Shown here: positions 27,088 to 36,222 of the stretch, one piece after another
Layout: each line of letters opens with the position of its first letter
Numbering within the stretch: the stretch's first letter is position 1
NCBI RefSeq assembly: GCF_001310975.1
Contig: NZ_BAZY01000005.1
Coordinates: forward strand, 16,001 to 80,000
DNA length: 64,000 nt
Direction of reading: 5' to 3'
From: Thermoanaerobacter thermocopriae JCM 7501
GTDB lineage: Bacteria > Bacillota > Thermoanaerobacteria > Thermoanaerobacterales > Thermoanaerobacteraceae
Position numbers and translations under genes: made by a program
Notes under the pieces: generated by a model
What the model saw: only the letters and a program-made list of their open reading frames with translations
What the model was told of the DNA's origin: nothing
Database searches by the model: none

Positions 27088-29634
27088 GCATCTCATTCCC
27101 TAAAGAATTGGCAAACCGGAAGCAATGGATCTGCTGGCGTCTGGAACCAAACACAAAGGACGGAAGAGACAGTAAAATCCCTTATAATCCCTTAACTGGT
27201 AGAAAAGCCTCAAGCACTAACCCAAACGACTGGTCGACGCTTGACGATGCGATTGCGGCAAAAGAACAATACCTCTATACCGGATTGGGTTTTGTATTCG
27301 CAAAAAGCGGAGGTTTAGTGGGGATAGACATAGATCACTGCCGCGACAAAAACACTGGGGAATTAAGCGATACCGCTAAGGATATCCTTGAGCGGTTTCC
27401 GTCCTATACGGAAATCAGCCCTTCAGGAACTGGGCTTCATATTTTCTATAAAGGGGAGATGCCTGCCAAGGGCAATAAAAACACTAAAACCGGCGTTGAA
27501 ATGTATGCCCACAGCAGATACTTCACAATGACTGGCGAACGACTGCCAGGGACTCCTGATTACATTGCTGAAGATAACGGGCACTGGCCTGGATACATGA
27601 GAATTATATCAAAAGTAAAAAGCGGAGAGGAAAAAGCAAGAAAGACAGTAAGGTGGTTAAGCTAGAGCCGCTTACAGACGAAGAAATTCTGGAGAAAGCC
27701 CGGACAGCCGAAAACCATAAGGAATTTAATCTGCTATGGGAAGGAAAATGGCAGGAAGCAGGGTATCCGAGCCAGTCCGAAGCCGACCTTGCCCTTTGCT
27801 GTATGCTAGCTTTCTGGTCAGGCAAAAACAAAGAGCAGATGGACAGGCTGTTTAGAAATTCCGGGTTATTCCGGGAAAAGTGGGATACGTACATCATGCA
27901 AGTGGAGCAACATATGGCAGGAGACACTGGATAAGGCCATTGAAGTTACAGAGAACGTATACAGCCGCGAAAGCGAGTCAGTTATCTTTGAACATGAGGC
28001 AGGTATTACCGCACCAGAGGCGAAAGTGTGTATCCTATAACAAATTTTATCATTCAACCGGTGGAGATGATTGTATCGGAAGATGAAACGCAGATGACTG
28101 CTGATCTTATTACAATTCGTGATGAAATATACCGCCAGACATTTATGACTACCGACTTCAATAACATCCAAAAATTTAAAAATATCTTGAACCGCCGGAC
28201 AATATCCTTAGGCTATTTTGGCTCAGAAGGAGATTTGGAACTGCTGAAAGGTTATATATCTGAAATGGAGTGGGTAAGGAAAACAGGGGTCAAGGCTCTT
28301 GGGATTTATGAGCATGGCGGGCGGATGGTATATGTTTCAACGGATGGTGCCATTGAAGCAGGAGGCAACATTGTTGAAGATATCGTGCAGCTTGATAAGT
28401 ATAAAAGCATAACAACCGATATCCTAACCTTTGAGCCATTGACAAAGAAACAGCTTATTATGCTTGGTGAATGGCTCCTCAGCTATAACGAACCCATAAA
28501 AACGGTATCAGTAATGGCCTGGGTGGCCGGGTGCTTTATCAAACCGCATCTAAAAAATCAGGTATCAAGTTTCCTCATTTATTGCTTGTCGGAGAACAAG
28601 GCAGCGGAAAAAGTAATACATTGGAGCGGGTTATTCTGCCGGTATTTTCGTGCAGTAAAATCCGCGCGGCTACACAGGTTACTGCATTTACACTGATGAA
28701 GGAATCTGCATCATCGAATCTGATACCACAGTTGATGGATGAGTTCAAGCCTTCAAAGATAGATAAGTTAAGGCTAAATGCCTTATACAACCATCTTCGA
28801 GATGCATATGACGGCCATGAAGGTGTCCGCGGTAGGGCGGATCAAAGTGCTGTTACTTATGAACTGTTGGCGCCTATTATTGTAGCTGGTGAGGAATCGC
28901 CGGATGAAGCGGCCATCAGAGAACGGAGCATAGAATTGCTATTCAGCAAGAAGGACTTAAAACCAGCCAGCCATAGACAAGCATTTTATAAGCTGTGTGC
29001 AAAAGCGGATCTGCTTGGCAGCTTCGGTCGGAGCCTGCTGGATATAGCACTCAGAGTATCGGTTGCTGAGGCAGAGAAGTGGTATGAGGAAGCAAAGTCA
29101 GAGATATCTGATGAGTTTCCATCTCGTATCGTCAATAATCTCGCCTGTTGCTATGCCGGATTGAGCCTAGTAAACAAACTGTGTGAATTCCTTAATGTTA
29201 CATGGTCTGAAGTGTTTCCCATTAACAAAGGGGCGTGTATTCGATATCTTCAAAACGGTGTGCAGGAATACTTGCTGGATGGCGGCAGCAACAACAAGAC
29301 TATTGTAGAACAGACGCTGGAAATCATGGCCCGGATGAAACTGGCTCCGAATCAAGACTACACTTTTGATAAAGGAGGCAATGTTATCGGGATTCGTTTC
29401 TGTGATGTATATGACCGCTATACCAAGTACAGACGCGATTATGCAATCACAGGTGAATGTCTTCCGTATAACCAGTTTCTGAAGCAATTGAGGCAAAGTG
29501 ACTTTTTTCTGGAGAGCAATAAAACGATGCGTTTCGGGAACGAAACTAAGAAAGCGTGGGCTCTTGATTTTTCGATATTGAAAGAGCGATGCGATGTGAG
29601 CGGCTTTGAGATCACAGATATTGAGCCTCTTTAA
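27084..29634 (+). CDS. Phage primase-polymerase/helicase, fragmented by about five single-base losses
   Basis: The N-terminal third reads PKELANRKQWICWRLEP, a prim-pol like VGIDIDHCRD and SPSGTGLHIFYKG. The C-terminal two thirds hold a P-loop ATPase: FPHLLLVGEQGSGKSNTLER, LDEF-like MDEFKPSK, and IVAGEESPDEAAIRERSIEL. Breaks near 27630, 27885, 27937, 28026 and 28552 each shift the frame by -1, the mark of one lost base; the last is an A-run (PHLKKSGIKFPHL restored). Joined, it is about 850 residues. Alternatively two genes meet at 28028, where a GTG could start the ATPase. GGAGG precedes the ATG at 27084. It likely primes and unwinds at the origin just downstream. Confidence 0.75.
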
Positions 29635-29644
29635 CCTCAAAAAA

Positions 29645-29914
29645 GGTAACAAGGTAACAAAAAGGTAACACCCGAAACGCTGATGAATAGCCACTTGTTA
29701 CCTATGTTACCTTTGTTACCTCAACTTTATATATACGCGCGAGAGATGAAATTATTTTTTGAAAAATAAAAATAAAAAAATATAAATATTTGTGTCTATA
29801 CCTACCCCAAAAAAGAGGTAACAAGGTAACAAAATCCTCAAATGCGCTTGTAAAGCGGGTTTGAGAAGTTGCCTTTTTAGAAATACCGGGGTAACAAGAG
29901 GGGAAAAGGTAACA
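29645..29914. repeat. GGTAACA iteron array around an AT-rich core: candidate phage origin
   Basis: Ten copies of GGTAACA. Direct copies are at 29645, 29653, 29664, 29817, 29825, 29890 and 29908; inverted copies (TGTTACC) are at 29696, 29705 and 29714. Between the inverted set and the later direct set lies a very AT-rich stretch (29722-29800, long A/T runs). The 300 bases hold no convincing gene. Iterons plus an AT-rich unwinding region next to primase, polymerase and helicase genes is the expected form of a phage replication origin. Confidence 0.65.
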
Positions 29915-29934
29915 TTTTTGGAGGATAAGCGGTT

Positions 29935-30222
29935 ATGTCCGAAAAGAGTATTGTGACTAAAGTACTGCGGTACTTAAAGACAGTACCGGGATGCTTTTGC
30001 TGGAAGGAACATGGTGGTATGTACGGGACAGCGGGGATACCAGACATTATTGCCTGTGTAAATGGGCGGTTTATAGCTTTTGAAGTAAAAACCCCATCGG
30101 GAAAGACAACAAAACTGCAGGAAGCAACTATAAGGAAAATCCTCAATGCCGGAGGTGTGGCAGCGGTTGTCCATTCGGTAGATGAGGTGAAGGCTATTTT
30201 GGAAAAGCATGGCCTTCTATAA
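29935..30222 (+). CDS. VRR-NUC domain nuclease
   Basis: 95 residues, a stand-alone VRR-NUC domain of the PD-(D/E)xK superfamily. The catalytic residues appear in GIPDIIACVNGRFIAFEVKTPSG (D then E-x-K) and the family's QEATIRKILNAGGVAAVVHS follows. Phage copies act as small structure-selective nucleases (Holliday-junction or flap type). GGAGG precedes the ATG. It directly follows the putative origin. Confidence 0.9.
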   Translation: MSEKSIVTKVLRYLKTVPGCFCWKEHGGMYGTAGIPDIIACVNGRFIAFEVKTPSGKTTKLQEATIRKILNAGGVAAVVHSVDEVKAILEKHGLL

Positions 30223-30327
30223 AGAACGAAGACATAACGAACAAGGAAACAAAGCACTGCAAAGCAACGCAAAAAAGCACACTGCTTCAAAGATCAAGGT
30301 TTTTATCTTGATTTTTGGAGGTGCGAT

Positions 30328-30783
30328 ATGCTGATTGCATGGCAGTATTTAGATAAAAAAGCGGCTGCTGTTGAAGCTTTGAAAGATTACAGCAGCATGC
30401 AGTACATTATCGAACACAGTGATGAGGATATATATGAAATTGAAACCCGTATGACAAGCCCTCATAGTGCAAAGATTACCGGAGTTCCGGGCAAACACAA
30501 TCCCAAAAGCGGCGAAGAACGCCTTGCTGCTTGCCTTGACGAGATTGATGTGTTGAAAGAACGTTATAGACGGGCATTGGAATATATGGAATGGTTCAAG
30601 CCTGCTTGGGACGCCTTGCCGGAGGAAGAACAGTTTATACTGACAGAATTTTTTGTTAATGATGTGAGCAAGACAGAAGCTGTAGCAAACATCGGAGAGA
30701 AGCTGTTTCTTGAAAGAGCACAGGTGTACCGTAGGAAGGACAAGGCACTTAATCATCTGGCACTGCTTTTATACGGGAAGTAG
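30328..30783 (+). CDS. ArpU/DUF1492-type phage late transcription regulator
   Basis: 151 residues. N-terminal helices and an EERLAACLDEIDVLKERYRRALEYM coiled segment (quoted as two overlapping helices) precede a sigma region-4-like C-terminus: LPEEEQFILTEFFVND, EAVANIGEKLFLERAQVYRRKDKALNHLALLLYG. These proteins (ArpU, RinA, DUF1492) control late genes in Gram-positive siphophages. The ATG follows GGAGGTGCG. The repeated promoter element begins two bases after its stop and recurs before the late genes, consistent with this protein being their activator. Confidence 0.8.
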   Translation: MLIAWQYLDKKAAAVEALKDYSSMQYIIEHSDEDIYEIETRMTSPHSAKITGVPGKHNPKSGEERLAACLDEIDVLKERYRRALEYMEWFKPAWDALPEEEQFILTEFFVNDVSKTEAVANIGEKLFLERAQVYRRKDKALNHLALLLYGK

Positions 30784-30785
30784 TA

Positions 30786-30844
30786 ATGAGATTTTTATGA
30801 GATGTAAAACACAGGTATCCAATATATAATGATATCGTGAAAAA
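30786..30844 (+). promoter_or_regulatory. Late-promoter-like element, copy A
   Basis: A 59-base element matching copy B (33607-33665) at about 45 positions without gaps. It starts with two ATGAGAT boxes 11 bases apart, followed 27 bases later by TATAAT and GTGAAAAA. The tandem boxes suggest an activator site at the -35 position. Confidence 0.6.
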
Positions 30845-30860
30845 ATGACATTAAAACGCA

Positions 30861-30880
30861 TAAGCCTTCGGGGCTTTTTC
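30861..30880 (+). terminator. Weak hairpin with T-run
   Basis: AAGCC and GGCTT pair with a short loop and are followed by five T, between promoter copy A and the next small gene. It may act as an attenuator. Confidence 0.4.
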
Positions 30881-30908
30881 TTATGACATAAAACGGGAGT
30901 GAAGAAAG

Positions 30909-31124
30909 ATGTACGATAATTGTTTTGGCGGTAACGGAAGGAATGGCTGCAATATCCTGACTGTACACAAGTGCTTGCAAGATAAATGTTCCTTCTATAA
31001 AAGCACCCAGGAGTTAGAGGAAGATAGAAAAAAGGCTTATCTTTTGCTTGCAGCTTTATCACCCGATATGCAGCGGTATATTTCGGATAAATATTATAAT
31101 GGCAGGATGCATGGGCAAATGTAA
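30909..31124 (+). pseudogene. Small Cys-rich phage protein, cut near its end by IS66
   Basis: Starts MYDNCFGGNGRNGCNILTVHKC and has C/C-x4-C spacing that could bind metal, then QELEEDRKKAYLLLAALSPDMQRY. As read it ends GQM with a stop supplied by the IS66 terminus. Removing the IS and one copy of the 8-bp target duplication restores a frame that continues after GRMHGQ as IANVLFNIPDEIFMR and stops at 33626. So the IS removed the last 15 or so residues. Function unknown. GGGAGTG precedes the ATG. Confidence 0.75.
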
Positions 31125-31170
31125 GCGTCAAATAGCCCCCACCTTTGATTTAGCAGGGGCATAATATATA

Positions 31171-32740
31171 TTATTTATTGGGCACTTTGCAATGACCCGG
31201 AAGATTTGCTGACCATGGCAACAAGGTGTCTAATGCATGTTGATCCTTGATATTTATATTCGGTAGACGTTCAAAGAGATAAGTAAGATATTCAAACGGG
31301 TTCAACCCATTCTCTTTTGCCGTCTCCACAATACTGTAAATTGTTGCGCTGGCATTGGCTCCTTTAGGCGTGTTGCTAAACAGCCAATTCTTCCTCCCGA
31401 TTACAAAAGGCTTTATCGACCGTTCACTTCGGTTGTTATCAATCTCTAGCCTGCCGTCCAGCATAAAGGCTCCAGCTTGTCCCACTGGTTCCGGCAGTAT
31501 TGGATTGCTTTTCCTAATGAACTTTTGGGAGTTACTCTTGGACTCCAGTATTTGAGCCATTCCTTGAATTTATCAAGCACTGGCCGGCTGTGTTTCAATC
31601 GGCCCTCATATCTTTCTTCCGGTGTAACATCATGAAGCATTTTTTCTATCTCAAACAAGTTATTGCAAAATGCCAAACCTTCTTCTGTTACTGTGGGCTT
31701 GTCATCTTTTTTTGGAGGCATGGCTTTTAAGGCGTCGACAAAATAACGCCTTGCATGTGCCCAGCAACCAACCTGGATGATTCCGGGCATGCCACTATAA
31801 CCATCATACCCATCCGTATGAAGGTAACCTTTGAATCCTTCAAGAAATTTTTTAGGATGTTTGCCAGCCTGGTAGTTTGGTAGTCATAAAGAATAATCGG
31901 AGGCCCTTCCCGGCCGGTCCGGTATAGCCACATGTAGGAGGTTGAATCTGCGGCTCGCCCGGGTTCCTTGAGTACTTGGAGGGTAGTATCATCGGAATGG
32001 AGGATGTCCCTTTGCTGCAAGTGTTCCCGCATTCGTTCATATATCGGCCGCAGCCACCTGTCGGAGCTTTGTATCATCCAGTTCGCCATGGTTTGCCTGG
32101 ATATTTCAATCCCCATCCTCTCCCAGTCCTGCTCTTGACGATAAAGAGGAAGCCCTTTTACAAATTTCTCCGTCATTACATGAGCTATGGCGGATGCCGA
32201 AGCCAGGCTTCCAGGAAGTGCCGGCTTTGGCATTGGGGCTGTTACTATCGGTGTAGATATTTCATTCTTCTCGCAATTACGGCAGCCATATACATACTGC
32301 ACATGTTCCTTTACACGCACCTGAGCCGGAATAATTTCTATTTCCCGCCTTACTTCCTTGCTCATTTCATGCAGTTTGCCGCCACAGCAATCACAAACCT
32401 GCTCTTCTTCAGGCAAGCGATACTCTATGGTCTCTACAGGAATGTCTTTAAGCATTTCTTCTCTGTGCCCCTGCTTTTTACGACGTTTATATGTAATTTC
32501 CTCTAATGTTGGTTCGGGAACTGCAGGCTTGGCTTCTGATTCCGCCTCGTTGAAAAGATTTAGCTGTTCAGGGATTTCCGTCTTTTCACTTGAACGCCCA
32601 AAAAGCTTATGCTGATGCAGCCGGAATTGTTCTTCAAACCATTTGAGTTTTGCTTCAAGCTCGGCTTTTTCCTGCTTCAATATTTCAATTTCTGTTTGGA
32701 GTTTTTCTATTGTAACCGTTGATTTCACTGTGTTTTCCAT
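31171..32740 (-). CDS. tnpC: IS66 transposase TnpC (two frameshifts)
   Basis: About 523 residues after repair. An N-terminal coiled coil ([20 protein letters not shown]) is followed by the [10 protein letters not shown] motif, the zinc-binding [11 protein letters not shown], and the DDE catalytic core ([10 protein letters not shown], then [13 protein letters not shown] and the [21 protein letters not shown] signature). One A is missing near 31851 and one T near 31468; each restores the continuous IS66 transposase. As in other IS genes of the window, the cause is probably base loss in sequencing, so the IS may be active. Confidence 0.92.
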
Positions 32741-32817
32741 AATTTTATTATATCATTTTTCTACGGTTTTTTCCAGGAAAATGATAAAAAATATAAATAT
32801 TTTTGTCTTGAAAGTAT

Positions 32818-33174
32818 TCATATTACTGCACTTACTGTCACTTTTTTGTGTGCCTGCTTCTGCTCCAAGGATAGTCCATCCAGCAGCCAACCCAGTTCAC
32901 GGACACCAACCTTCATTGGAGTGCCGCAACTTTCTTTAGGCCATTGGAATTTGCCTTTTTCAAGCCTCCGGTAATATAGCCAGAAACCATTATGTTCCCA
33001 TTGGAGGATTTTAAGCTTATCACGTTTTTTATTGCAGAACACAAATAGACAAGACGAGAAGGGGTCCAATGCGAAGCTTTGCTGGACGATGGCAGCCAGG
33101 CCATCGATAGACTTACGCATGTCGGTACTTCCACAGGCAAGGTAGACCTTGTCGGTGCCGGCTATGCTCAGCAT
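32818..33174 (-). CDS. tnpB: IS66 accessory protein TnpB
   Basis: 118 residues: VYLACGSTDMRKSIDGLA, DPFSSCLFVFCNKKRDKLKIL, and WEHNGFWLYYRRLEKGKF are the family signatures. Required with TnpA and TnpC for IS66 transposition in studied members. It overlaps the end of tnpA by 7 bases. Intact. Confidence 0.95.
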   Translation of the reverse strand: MLSIAGTDKVYLACGSTDMRKSIDGLAAIVQQSFALDPFSSCLFVFCNKKRDKLKILQWEHNGFWLYYRRLEKGKFQWPKESCGTPMKVGVRELGWLLDGLSLEQKQAHKKVTVSAVI

Positions 33175-33488
33175 AATTCCCTCAGCACCATTAGCACATC
33201 CAACAGATGCTTCTGGTCAAAGCCTGGTTTGACTTGAACTTCAGCTGGGCCAAATTTGATTTCGATTGATTGGCCTTTGCCTGTATGCTCTTTATGATCT
33301 ACTTCTACCGGAATCCATTTGGGAGATTCTGATTGTATGATTCCGTTTTGTCTTTCTTTTCTCAACCAGTAGCTTAACTGACGAAGACTTATCCCCGCGG
33401 ATTTGCAAAATGAAGTTTGCGTCTGTCCGCTGGATTTGTACTCTGCAATTATGGATGCCCATTTTTGATAAAGATCTGCTTTGGTCAT
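33168..33488 (-). CDS. tnpA: IS66 accessory protein TnpA
   Basis: 106 residues with an N-terminal helix-turn-helix: WASIIAEYKSSGQTQTSFCK, SAGISLRQLSYWLRKER. The C-terminal part (WIPVEV..., SIEIKFGPAEVQVKPGF) is the usual IS66 OrfA end. First gene of the IS operon. Intact. Confidence 0.93.
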   Translation of the reverse strand: MTKADLYQKWASIIAEYKSSGQTQTSFCKSAGISLRQLSYWLRKERQNGIIQSESPKWIPVEVDHKEHTGKGQSIEIKFGPAEVQVKPGFDQKHLLDVLMVLRELC

Positions 33489-33606
33489 AAAGTTATACCT
33501 CCAGTATATTTTCTGGAGAGATTATCTCATAAGCCTGTTTGCATTTAAATGTGGGTATTATTTACCGCTTACGGGCAAATAGCAAATGTGTTGTTCAATA
33601 TTCCAG

Positions 33607-33665
33607 ATGAGATTTTTATGAGATGAAATTCATTATAAATCCAAATATAATGGTATTGTGAAAAA
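33607..33665 (+). promoter_or_regulatory. Late-promoter-like element, copy B
   Basis: Same layout as copy A: two ATGAGAT boxes at 11-base spacing, TATAAT 38 bases after the first box's end, then GTGAAAAA. It lies just upstream of the HNH/terminase late operon and overlaps the displaced 3' end of the IS-interrupted gene. Confidence 0.6.
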
Positions 33666-33731
33666 TTATAGATAATCCTTCATGGGATGAACCTGTGAGG
33701 GCTTTTTTATACGCGTAAAGGAGGTGGCCAG

Positions 33732-34091
33732 ATGCCAAGAAAACCAAAAAGGCCTTGCTCCTTTCCTGGCTGTCCTGAACTGACGGACGGAAGGTACTGT
33801 GACATGCATCAAAGGCAAATGGATGCTTATTACAACAAATACGAACGAGATCCCCAAACAAGAAAACGCTATGGCCGGAGATGGAAACGCATCAGGGACA
33901 GATATATCTCAGAGCATCCGCTTTGCGAGGAGTGCCAAAAGTACGGAAGGCTTACACCAGCCGAAGAGGTACATCATATTATCCCTTTATCCAAAGGCGG
34001 AACCAATGCAGACAATAACCTTATGAGCCTGTGCAAACAATGTCACTCATCGCTCACTGCTCGCGAAGGAGAACGATGGGCAAGACGGTAG
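33732..34091 (+). CDS. HNH endonuclease of the packaging module
   Basis: 119 residues. An N-terminal Cys/His cluster (CSFPGCPELTDGRYCDMH) and a classic HNH fold (PLCEECQKYGR, AEEVHHIIPLSKGGTNADNN, LMSLCKQCHSSL). In HK97-like phages a small HNH enzyme next to TerS is needed with the terminase for DNA packaging. AAAGGAGG precedes the ATG. First gene of the late operon. Confidence 0.93.
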   Translation: MPRKPKRPCSFPGCPELTDGRYCDMHQRQMDAYYNKYERDPQTRKRYGRRWKRIRDRYISEHPLCEECQKYGRLTPAEEVHHIIPLSKGGTNADNNLMSLCKQCHSSLTAREGERWARR

Positions 34092-34211
34092 GGGGGTCAA
34101 AATCTCTGGCGGAGTAGTTTTGTGCAACGGGCGGGGGGTCACGCGCGAAAAATCGCAGTTTCAAACGGGGTATATCCCCTGTTTATTTTTACATGAATCG
34201 AGGTGATGTGT

Positions 34212-34762
34212 ATGGCAAAGGACGGTACCAACCGCGGCGGGGCACGTATCGGTGCAGGACAGAAGAAAAAGCCTCTGGCGGATAAGATTTTGGAAGGAAA
34301 CCCCGGCAGACGAAAGCTCATGGTAATGGAGTTTACGGATGCTGCGGAACTGGAAGGAGAGAGCATGCCGCCACCAAGGGATTATCTTGCTGCAAAGCAG
34401 AAGAACGGAAAAACAACACTGGCGGTGGAAATATACGAAAAAACATGGCAGTGGCTTAAGGAACGCAGGTGTGTTCACCTTATCCCTGCGCAGCTTATAG
34501 AGCAATATGCCAGAGTGTGGCGCGGTGGATCCAGTGCGAGGAATGTATCACTGAATTTGGCTTTCTTGCTAAGCATCCGACAACTGGCAATGCCATCCCG
34601 TCACCTTATGTGGCTATGAGTCAAAGCTTTATGAAACAGGCCAATAACCTGTGGTATCAAATTTATCAAGTCGTGCGGGAAAACTGTGCTACCGAATACA
34701 AGGGGGCTACTCCTCACGATGATGTTATGGAAAAACTACTGACAGCCAGGAGGGGTGGCTGA
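34212..34762 (+). CDS. terS: Terminase small subunit, P27 family (one frameshift)
   Basis: About 183 residues. The N-terminus GGARIGAGQKKKPLADKILEGNPGRRK is the P27 signature (two blocks around KKKP). The first frame runs on to 34619 after the break at about 34520; the -1 frame continues ARWIQCEECITEFGFLAKHP and ends HDDVMEKLLTARRGG, the normal family C-terminus. One lost base is inferred. The ATG at 34212 has GAGGTG at good spacing. TerS recognises the packaging site on phage DNA. Confidence 0.88.
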
Positions 34763-34944
34763 TGCATAAAACAAATTCAATCTTTCTTAGGGAACTAAGA
34801 AAATATAAAGACCATTTAACGAAGCAGCAGTTTAAGACTCTGCGGGGACAAGTAATAAACGGAGATTGTAAGGGCGCAAAAAAGGGTCTTAAGAAAATAT
34901 TGAACAGGAGAACGCAGAATGAACATACAAAAAATATCTGTTGA
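34762..34944 (+). CDS. Small basic phage protein between terS and methyltransferases
   Basis: 60 residues, strongly basic: NSIFLRELRKYKDHLTKQQF and KTLRGQVINGDCKGAKKGLKK. Related small proteins sit in this position in many clostridial prophages, but no function is known. Its ATG overlaps the terS stop and its end overlaps the next gene by 26 bases, so translation is coupled. Confidence 0.75.
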   Translation: MHKTNSIFLRELRKYKDHLTKQQFKTLRGQVINGDCKGAKKGLKKILNRRTQNEHTKNIC

Positions 34945-36217
34945 AAAACTTAATCCAGCAGCATACAACCCGCGCAAGGATTTAAAACCTGGCGATAAGG
35001 AATATGAAAAGCTAAAACGGTCAATAGAGGAATTTGGCTATGTGGAGCCTGTTATCTGGAACCAAAAGACGGGCAATGTGGTAGGCGGGCATCAACGCTT
35101 AAAGGTTTTGCTGGACTTGGGACAGACTGAGATAGACTGCGTTGTAGTGGATCTTGACCCGCAGAGAGAAAAAGCGCTTAATCTTGCTCTTAATAAGATT
35201 CAGGGAGAGTGGGACGAGAATAAACTGGCCGAGCTGATGGCTGAGTTGGACGCAGGTGCTTTTGATGTTTCGCTTACAGGGTTTGACGCTTCTGAAATAG
35301 ACGAACTGCTTAACCGATGGTACTCCAAAGAGGCGATACAAGACAGCTTTGACATAGATAAAGCGCATGAGGAAATTGTGCAGCGCGAACCTGTAACGAA
35401 GCGGGGCGACATCTGGCTTCTCGGGAATCATCGCTTGATGTGCGGCGACTCTACTAAGGATGAGGATTTTGAGAAGTTGATGGAAGGGTGTCACGCACAG
35501 ATGGCAGTGACTTCCCCTCCATATGGGGTAGGCAAAGAATATGAAAAAGCCGGGATTGAGCCATGGTTCGAGACAGTACGCCCAGTGATTAGAAACCTGT
35601 GCAGGTATGCAGATATTGTCTGCTGGAACTTAGGTGATCTCTATGCCACCGGCTCTCAGTTTATTGAACCCACCAGTGTTTACAGTGTGAATATGTTTTT
35701 GGACAATGGTTACCGCCCTATCTGGATCCGCATTTGGAAGAAACAAGGGCAAAATTTCGGTGTAGGACCTTATCATCTTGTTTCAAACAAGCCGGTTCAG
35801 CAGTATGAGTATATTTCAGCCTTCAGCAATAAAGGAGAAGTTGAGGAATATAACGATCAGGAATATGTATGGCTTTCAGCCTTTGCGGGACACAGTTATA
35901 AATTTGTGAAACGGCTTACAAAGGAAGAACGCAAGAAATGGGGCTATGCTGGGATATGGGAGATGACCACTGTCCGGGCAAACAAGGAGCATCCTGCAAT
36001 GTTTCCTGTGGAGCTTCCATGGCGGTGCATCAAAATGCACAGCGACAAAGGCGGTATTGTGCTTGAGCCGTTTTCAGGCAGCGGCACCACTATAATTGCG
36101 GCTGAACAGACCGAGCGTAAATGCTACGCAATGGAGTTATCTCCTGTTTACTGTGATTTAGCTGTTAAGCGCTGGGAGGAATTCACCGGTGAAAAAGCCA
36201 TCAAACTGGAGGGTTAA
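34919..36217 (+). CDS. ParB-like domain fused to DNA methyltransferase (SPPY type)
   Basis: 432 residues, no break. Residues 1-140 are a ParB/Srx-like nuclease-fold domain (YNPRKDLKPGD, VIWNQKTGNVVGGHQR). From about 165 comes a methyltransferase: LLGNHRLMCGDSTKDEDF, TSPPYGVGKEY as motif IV, and LEPFSGSGTTIIAAEQT as SAM motif I. TSPPY is more often found in N4-cytosine enzymes. Probably a solitary phage methyltransferase that protects DNA or marks packaging sites. It is followed 5 bases later by a paralogue with a different motif IV. Confidence 0.9.
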   Translation: MNIQKISVEKLNPAAYNPRKDLKPGDKEYEKLKRSIEEFGYVEPVIWNQKTGNVVGGHQRLKVLLDLGQTEIDCVVVDLDPQREKALNLALNKIQGEWDENKLAELMAELDAGAFDVSLTGFDASEIDELLNRWYSKEAIQDSFDIDKAHEEIVQREPVTKRGDIWLLGNHRLMCGDSTKDEDFEKLMEGCHAQMAVTSPPYGVGKEYEKAGIEPWFETVRPVIRNLCRYADIVCWNLGDLYATGSQFIEPTSVYSVNMFLDNGYRPIWIRIWKKQGQNFGVGPYHLVSNKPVQQYEYISAFSNKGEVEEYNDQEYVWLSAFAGHSYKFVKRLTKEERKKWGYAGIWEMTTVRANKEHPAMFPVELPWRCIKMHSDKGGIVLEPFSGSGTTIIAAEQTERKCYAMELSPVYCDLAVKRWEEFTGEKAIKLEG

Positions 36218-36222
36218 GATTT

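Larger units (their letters stand above)
31121..33572 (-). mobile_element. IS66-family insertion sequence
   Basis: 2,452 bases. It ends in imperfect terminal inverted repeats starting GTAAGCG (left GTAAGCGTCAAATAGCCCCC, right complement GTAAGCGGTAAATAATACCC) and is flanked by a perfect 8-bp duplication GGGCAAAT (31113-31120 and 33573-33580). It carries the tnpA-tnpB-tnpC set on the minus strand. Target duplication of 8 bp and GTAA ends are standard for IS66. The perfect duplication means a recent insertion into the prophage. Confidence 0.96.

Noticed and set aside
28028..28040. GTG at 28028 as start of a separate helicase gene
   Set aside because: Not excluded, but the frame relation is again -1, as at the other base losses, and only a weak GAGG lies upstream; kept as one broken gene.
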